Source of the DNA: Asaia prunellae JCM 25354
GTDB taxonomy: Bacteria; Pseudomonadota; Alphaproteobacteria; Acetobacterales; Acetobacteraceae
Reading direction: 5' to 3'
NCBI RefSeq assembly: GCF_000613885.1
Contig: NZ_BAJV01000014.1
Location: forward strand, 37,549 to 101,548
Length of the DNA: 64,000 nt
Shown here: piece by piece, positions 59,759-64,000 of the stretch
Position numbering within the stretch: position 1 is the first letter of the stretch
Layout: the number at the start of each line of letters is the position of its first letter
Program-made: the position numbers and the translations under genes
Notes under the pieces: generated by a model
Database searches by the model: none
Seen by the model: only the letters and a program-made list of their open reading frames with translations
What the model was told of the DNA's origin: nothing

Positions 59759-60217
59759 ATGCTCAGGATTGTTGCTGTCGGTCGATTGAAAAGAGGGCCT
59801 GAGCGGGAGCTGTTCGATCGCTATGCCGAACGTACCCGCCCCAGGGTTGAGCTGGTCGAGATTGGCGAGTCGCGTGGAAGCGCCGTGGAGATACGTCGCA
59901 GGGATGCGGCAGCGATTCTTGCTGCCTGCCCTGAGGGCAGTATCATGGTCGCCCTTGATGAGGGAGGCAGTTTACTTGATTCTCAGCAGTTCTCGACCAT
60001 GCTTGAGAGCTGGCTGGTGACAGGTAAACAGATATCTTTCGTTATTGGTGGTGCCGAAGGCCTTGAAGCAAGCGTGATCGATAGGGCCGATTTTCGTATT
60101 TCCTTTGGCCGTATGACCTGGCCACATATGATTGTGCGCTTGCTTCTGGCTGAACAGATCTATCGTGCACGCGCTATCAGTTCCGGCCACCCTTATCATC
60201 GAGCCGCACGACCATAG
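59759..60217 (+). CDS. rlmH: 23S rRNA (pseudouridine1915-N3)-methyltransferase RlmH
   Basis: 152 residues. SPOUT methyltransferase, knotted C terminus with FVIGGAEGLEASV and FGRMTWPHMIVRLLLAEQIY. Methylates position 1915 in helix 69 of 23S rRNA. Follows rsfS by six bases. Intact. Confidence 0.95.
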   Translation: MLRIVAVGRLKRGPERELFDRYAERTRPRVELVEIGESRGSAVEIRRRDAAAILAACPEGSIMVALDEGGSLLDSQQFSTMLESWLVTGKQISFVIGGAEGLEASVIDRADFRISFGRMTWPHMIVRLLLAEQIYRARAISSGHPYHRAARP

Positions 60218-60266
60218 GTTGTAGCGATGGAAAAGAATTCTCTCGAAAAGTGAAAATCCGGAACAA

Positions 60267-60297
60267 TAAAAAAGGCGACCCGTTTCCGAGTCGCCTT
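60267..60297. terminator. Terminator between rlmH and the CHAP protein gene
   Basis: AAGGCGAC (60272-60279) and GTCGCCTT (60290-60297) form an 8-bp stem; a run of A ahead of it is the T-tract on the minus strand. It should end the minus-strand CHAP gene and perhaps rlmH. Confidence 0.85.
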
Positions 60298-60324
60298 GGG
60301 GCAATGTAATCGAAAAATCGTTTT

Positions 60325-61094
60325 CTAGCGCAGATTACGATTCGGTCCTTCGATGCTGAAAGCATCATCCGGGGCTTCTGCGACTTCTGTTGAATGCATC
60401 GGGTGCTGCAGCGCGTCGAAGCTTTGCGTCTTAACAGAACGTGAATGAATGGAACGATGTGCCGGGGCAGGCGTATTATTAGCATCATCACACCGTCATC
60501 CGGACGGCCATAGATGAAACCGTAGGTCGGATAAATGCTACCATAGGTTTCGGTCTTGCTGTTGAGCGCAACACGAACAGCAGACCAGTCATTATTGGGA
60601 GAGACGTCGATGACGCGCACATTTTTTGCGACCCCGTTCTGGGCCCAGTGGGACTGATCGATGACAATTGTACGATTGTCTTCAATGGCCCGGACAACGG
60701 CGACATGACCATAGGGCATCCGACGAATCGCGCGAAAGTTCAGTACAGAGCCGGGTTCAGGTGCGGAGCCGCGAGCATAGACGCCGCGGGAGTTCTCCCA
60801 CCAATCACGAGCGTTGCCGCTCAGAACGACGTCGGAAGCAGCTTTGGCATAGGCAACGCACTGGATGACATGACCGCCCGAACGATGATGGCGCGGAGTA
60901 AAGCGCGTCTGGCGAATGGCACCCTGGCGTGCGCTGACTACACGGTGGGCATGAGCGTTATGCGTGAATGTCTTGTGACGGGCTTCGGCTTTTGGAGCAA
61001 GAACCACCGTTCCAACCAAGACCGACAACATTGTCAGAGACGAAAAAAAAGGCCTGCGTAGAAGTTTGAGGCAACTTTTCTGTCTCACGTTCAT
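60325..61094 (-). CDS. CHAP-domain secreted protein, likely peptidoglycan hydrolase (one frameshift)
   Basis: About 257 residues from ATG 61094. Signal peptide ends near PKAEA. The CHAP domain has catalytic Cys in HVIQCVAYAKAAS and His in MPYGHVAVVRAI, as in amidases/endopeptidases that cut peptidoglycan. As read the frame drifts after GRPDDG; one extra C (plus strand) at 60493-60494 gives CDDANNTPAPAHRSIHS and a Ser/His/Pro-rich tail that ends at 60325, just before the terminator. This position fits well. ATG 61124 is an alternative start. Confidence 0.8.
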
Positions 61095-61237
61095 TGATTC
61101 CGCACCTGCCCGTTTGTGTTGCATCTAGGTAACTATGTTCACCTCTAAGATGCAACCCATCTAAAGCGGACTCGTGGCAATTTTTTGAACTTTCCCCAAG
61201 AAAATCTTGTAATGCCTTAGGGAAAGATCAAGAGACC

Positions 61238-61587
61238 TTACTTAGTTGTAATAAGCATGATCTCGACCAGCATGCGCGGATCAGCCAGCACGGCCTCGAC
61301 GCAGGCACGCGCGGGGGCCGAGTCTTTCGGCAGCCATTTTGTCCATTGTGCATTCAGGCGTCGCGATCAGAGATATTCTTGAGCCAGATCTGAGCCTGCA
61401 GGATGCGGGTATTATCCGTTCCATGCTGTTCGAGCAGGATATCGAGCTGTTCAAGTACGTCAGCTGTCTGAGCTGCAAAATCAGCATCCAGATTGCGGGC
61501 AACAACGCCTTGGGTAAAAACGAAGCCGTGATACTCGACGGCTTTCGACATGACGGGATTAGGTTCCGTACGGATGATGCGGCTCAT
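61238..61587 (-). CDS. RidA-family (YjgF/UK114) protein (one frameshift)
   Basis: About 116 residues from ATG 61587. [20 protein letters not shown] and [10 protein letters not shown] are RidA-like, and after one extra base at 61357-61358 [10 protein letters not shown] and [19 protein letters not shown] complete the fold. RidA deaminates reactive enamine/imine intermediates of PLP enzymes; the conserved Arg is in PARACVE. Subgroup not determined. Confidence 0.82.
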
Positions 61588-61777
61588 GGTCGTCTCCTGT
61601 AAAGTCTTGTGTTGCCGGGCAATGTTCATCTTGCGCGCCCGGCCGGACTCTGATCCGGGTGGGGCATCGGGTCAATCCTGAACGATAGGTGATTGCTTGC
61701 CTGAGTGACTACAGCGCTGTATCGCGCTCTAAGGCCCACAGGGATCAATCCTTGTTCATGACCGCGAAGGAGAACCG

Positions 61778-62421
61778 GTGTTGCGTGCCCGCACTGTAAA
61801 GGTGACACCCTTACGCCAGAACTGCACAGTACTTGAAAGCCCTGAAACCGGACGTGCCATTGTGGTTGATCCAGGGGGCGATGTGCAGGAGTTGCTTCAG
61901 ATACTCGACGGGATGACCGTCGATGCCATCCTTCTCACCCATGGTCATTTTGATCATGTAGCGGCGCTGATGCGTTACGTTCGGGCCTGATGAGGCGGCA
62001 ACATGCTCCGCTCAGCATGATTGGTCCTGACAGACGTGACGAATTCCTCCTGAAGTCTGTTGCTGTCCAGGCTCAGGCTTTCGGTTTGTTTGACCTGCAG
62101 GATGCTTGCCCTGACCGGTATGTGGAGGATGGCGAGACACTCGACTTCTCCGGTGTCAGATTTGAAGTGGCACATTGTCCTGGCCATACACCAGGCCATG
62201 TTGTCTATGTATGTCGCGAAGATAAACTCGCGATTGTAGGAGACACCCTGTTCCGCGGTGTTGTTGGTCGTACCGATTTCCCTTATGGCGATCATGAAAG
62301 CCTGATCGCTGGAATAAAGCGTACGCTGCTTTCCCTTCCTGATGATTTCGTTGTCTTGCCCGGTCATGGTCTGCCGACCACGATTGGCGAGGAACGACAG
62401 AATAATCCTTTCCTGAATTGA
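61778..62421 (+). CDS. MBL-fold metallo-hydrolase, glyoxalase II-like (one frameshift)
   Basis: About 214 residues after repair. Metal site LTHGHFDHVAG, then CPGHTPGHV and GDTLFRGVVGRTDFP, GHGLPTTIGEE. Looks like the YcbL/GloB2 branch of hydroxyacylglutathione hydrolases. Break at 61973-61974; one extra G gives HVAGADALRSGLMRRQHAP. Start GTG/TTG region at 61778. Confidence 0.85.
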
Positions 62422-62438
62422 AAGCCGCGAGTGCAGAC

Positions 62439-62936
62439 ATGACAACAATCTTTGCAAAGGGGCTGCTTCTGGCAGGGGTCATCCTTGGCCAGCCTGTTCT
62501 CTCCGCACAGGCTGAGGACCTCAAATCCGGTATGGCGCAGAAATCTCTGGAAAAAGCGCCGCTGACAATTACGGATCATCAGGGCCACAAGCATGATTTC
62601 ATGGTTGAGGTTGCGCGGACCGGGAAGGAAAAGGAAGCAGGAGAGAGTTCCCGCAATTCGGTGCCGGATGGTACCGGAATGCTTTTCCTCTTCACCCCCC
62701 CCGAGGCTGCGGCAATGTGGATGCATGATACCCCTGTATCGCTCGATATTGTCTTTATCGGGACGGATGGACATATCCAGGCGATTGTCGAGAAAGCCGT
62801 GCCCTTCAGTGAGCGACGCCTGACTGGCAACGGGGATTCTGCGGCTGTGCTGGAAGTCGCTGCCGGGACAATGGAGAAATACGGTATTGTGGTAGGTGAT
62901 CTGGTCTCTTCCAAAGTCTTGCAAGTAGTACGCTGA
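62439..62936 (+). CDS. DUF192-family secreted protein
   Basis: 165 residues from ATG 62439. Signal peptide ends near LSAQA. The DUF192 fold is seen in FMVEVARTGKEKEAG, GMLFLFTPPEAAAMWMHDTP and VSLDIVFIGTDGHIQAIVE, though the N-terminal motif GLMFRxxLP is replaced by GESSRNSVPD. Function unknown; members are small periplasmic proteins. It overlaps no neighbour; the epimerase gene starts 5 bases after it. Intact. Confidence 0.82.
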   Translation: MTTIFAKGLLLAGVILGQPVLSAQAEDLKSGMAQKSLEKAPLTITDHQGHKHDFMVEVARTGKEKEAGESSRNSVPDGTGMLFLFTPPEAAAMWMHDTPVSLDIVFIGTDGHIQAIVEKAVPFSERRLTGNGDSAAVLEVAAGTMEKYGIVVGDLVSSKVLQVVR

Positions 62937-62941
62937 TCAAG

Positions 62942-63955
62942 ATGAAGGTTTTCCTGACAGGCGCTGCAGGTTTTGTAGGCTATCATGTTGCCGAGTCCCT
63001 GTTGCGTCAGGGGCATGAGGTAATTGGCTTTGATTCACTGAACGACTATTACAGTGTTCAGTTGAAAAAGGATCGCCTGGCGCAGCTCGCGCCACAGGCA
63101 GGCTTCGTTTTCCGGCAGGGGGATCTGAGCGTACGAGAGGATGTGGAGGCCATTCTGGCGGAACATTCCGACGTGACGCATATTGTACATCTCGCGGCGC
63201 AGGCGGGAGTTCGTTATTCGTTGGCAGACCCTTGTGCCTATATTACGGCTAATATGATGGGGCATGTTGTCCTGCTGGAAGCAGCACGGCATCTCACGGC
63301 ACTTCGCCACATCGTTTATGCTTCGTCGTCTTCTGTCTATGGTCTGAACGAGACAATGCCATTCAGGGAGAGTGACGCTGTCGATCGGCCTGGCTCGTTT
63401 TATGCTGTTACAAAACGGGCAGGCGAGTTGACGGCTCATGCTTATGCTCATCTCTATGGTCTGCGTCAGACTGGACTGCGCTTCTTTACGGCGTATGGTC
63501 CTTGGGGGCGACCGGATATGGCCTATTACAAGTTTGCGCGCGCCATCACGGCAGGTAAGCCCCTGACGCTTTACGCGGGAGAGGGTCTTGCTCGTGACTT
63601 CACCTATATCGACGATATCGTTTCCGGCGTGATCGCGGCTCTTGTCAATGAGCCCGAAAAAGGCATTTCACGTGTACTGAATCTGGGCAGTGACTCACCG
63701 ACTGCCGTCAGCCATCTTGTGGCGTTGCTCGAAAAGGAGCTCGGATGCAAGGCCGTGATCGAGGCAAGACGCCGCCCACTTTCTGATGTTGAAGCGACAT
63801 GGTCTTCTCATGAAAAGATGACAGCGCTTACCGGATGGCGTCCGGTGGTCAGTCTTGAAGAAGGCGTACGTCGCTTTGTCTTCTGGTTCCAGGCCTATGA
63901 AGCAGGATATGGAAATGACGATGGTGTGTCTGATGCTGATTGCTCTGCCGGGTGA
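62942..63955 (+). CDS. NAD-dependent nucleotide-sugar epimerase (UDP-glucuronate 4-epimerase type)
   Basis: 337 residues. Rossmann motif TGAAGFVGYHVA, catalytic YxxxK in FYAVTKRAGELTAHAYAH, and FTAYGPWGRPDMAYYKFARA, a phrase typical of UDP-glucuronate 4-epimerases and related sugar epimerases. It may supply a uronic acid to the surface polysaccharide made by the locus at 31-51 kb, but this is inference. The last 45 bases of the window are non-coding as far as can be read. Intact. Confidence 0.9.
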   Translation: MKVFLTGAAGFVGYHVAESLLRQGHEVIGFDSLNDYYSVQLKKDRLAQLAPQAGFVFRQGDLSVREDVEAILAEHSDVTHIVHLAAQAGVRYSLADPCAYITANMMGHVVLLEAARHLTALRHIVYASSSSVYGLNETMPFRESDAVDRPGSFYAVTKRAGELTAHAYAHLYGLRQTGLRFFTAYGPWGRPDMAYYKFARAITAGKPLTLYAGEGLARDFTYIDDIVSGVIAALVNEPEKGISRVLNLGSDSPTAVSHLVALLEKELGCKAVIEARRRPLSDVEATWSSHEKMTALTGWRPVVSLEEGVRRFVFWFQAYEAGYGNDDGVSDADCSAG

Positions 63956-64000
63956 GCCTGTCGGGTAGATAGTATGCCTACTGGATGCCCGTGGTTCAGG

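Overview
The window looks like a chromosomal segment of an acetic acid bacterium (Acetobacteraceae, Alphaproteobacteria). The evidence is the block rho - mnmE - mnmG - rsmG - parA - parB, the alphaproteobacterial prs - rplY - pth - ychF and proA - nadD - rsfS - rlmH blocks, and protein wording typical of that family. Genus cannot be fixed from the sequence alone. Consensus parS sites beside parAB suggest that the left third lies near the replication origin.

Layout. 1-5.7 kb: a minus-strand unit opgC - degP - FUSC-type exporter, then apbC/mrp with a tiny lipoprotein. 6-13.8 kb: TonB-dependent receptor, plsC-like acyltransferase, HdeD-like membrane protein, trpBA, corA. 14-21.6 kb: rho, ogt, mnmE, mnmG, rsmG, parAB, tRNA-Lys. 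21.6-24.6 kb: an AT-rich accessory patch between tRNA-Lys and tRNA-Gln, with one O-acyltransferase and decayed IS630 and IS3 pieces. 24.6-30.8 kb: a COQ9/TetR-like protein, proC, a YbjN-like protein, a UbiK-like protein, hldD, lgt, pgeF and a lipoprotein. 30.8-51.4 kb: a large surface-polysaccharide locus. 51.9-64 kb: prs, rplY, pth, ychF, glycerate kinase, proA, nadD, rsfS, rlmH, a CHAP hydrolase, RidA, an MBL-fold hydrolase, a DUF192 protein and a sugar epimerase.

The polysaccharide locus encodes an ABC-transporter-dependent (group 2-like) capsule system: export ATPase and permease (KpsT, KpsM), periplasmic bridge (KpsE), outer-membrane export lipoprotein (KpsD/Wza type), the KpsC/KpsS pair that in other bacteria builds the Kdo linker on a lipid, ManB and ManC for GDP-mannose, four GT4 glycosyltransferases, a GT61-type transferase, an alkaline-phosphatase/LTA-synthase-fold transferase and a fatty-acid hydroxylase. 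The last two are the most interesting passengers.

A dominant feature is about two dozen frameshifts, including in genes that must work (rho, prs). Most are repaired by lengthening a run of 1-3 identical bases by one. I read these as sequence or assembly errors and report each affected gene as one locus. Some could be real, especially in the capsule locus, and only raw reads can settle that.

I found no CRISPR array, rRNA operon, prophage or recognisable defence system. The most promising undescribed biology is the combination of capsule lipid-linker enzymes with a fatty-acid hydroxylase and a phosphotransferase-like protein.
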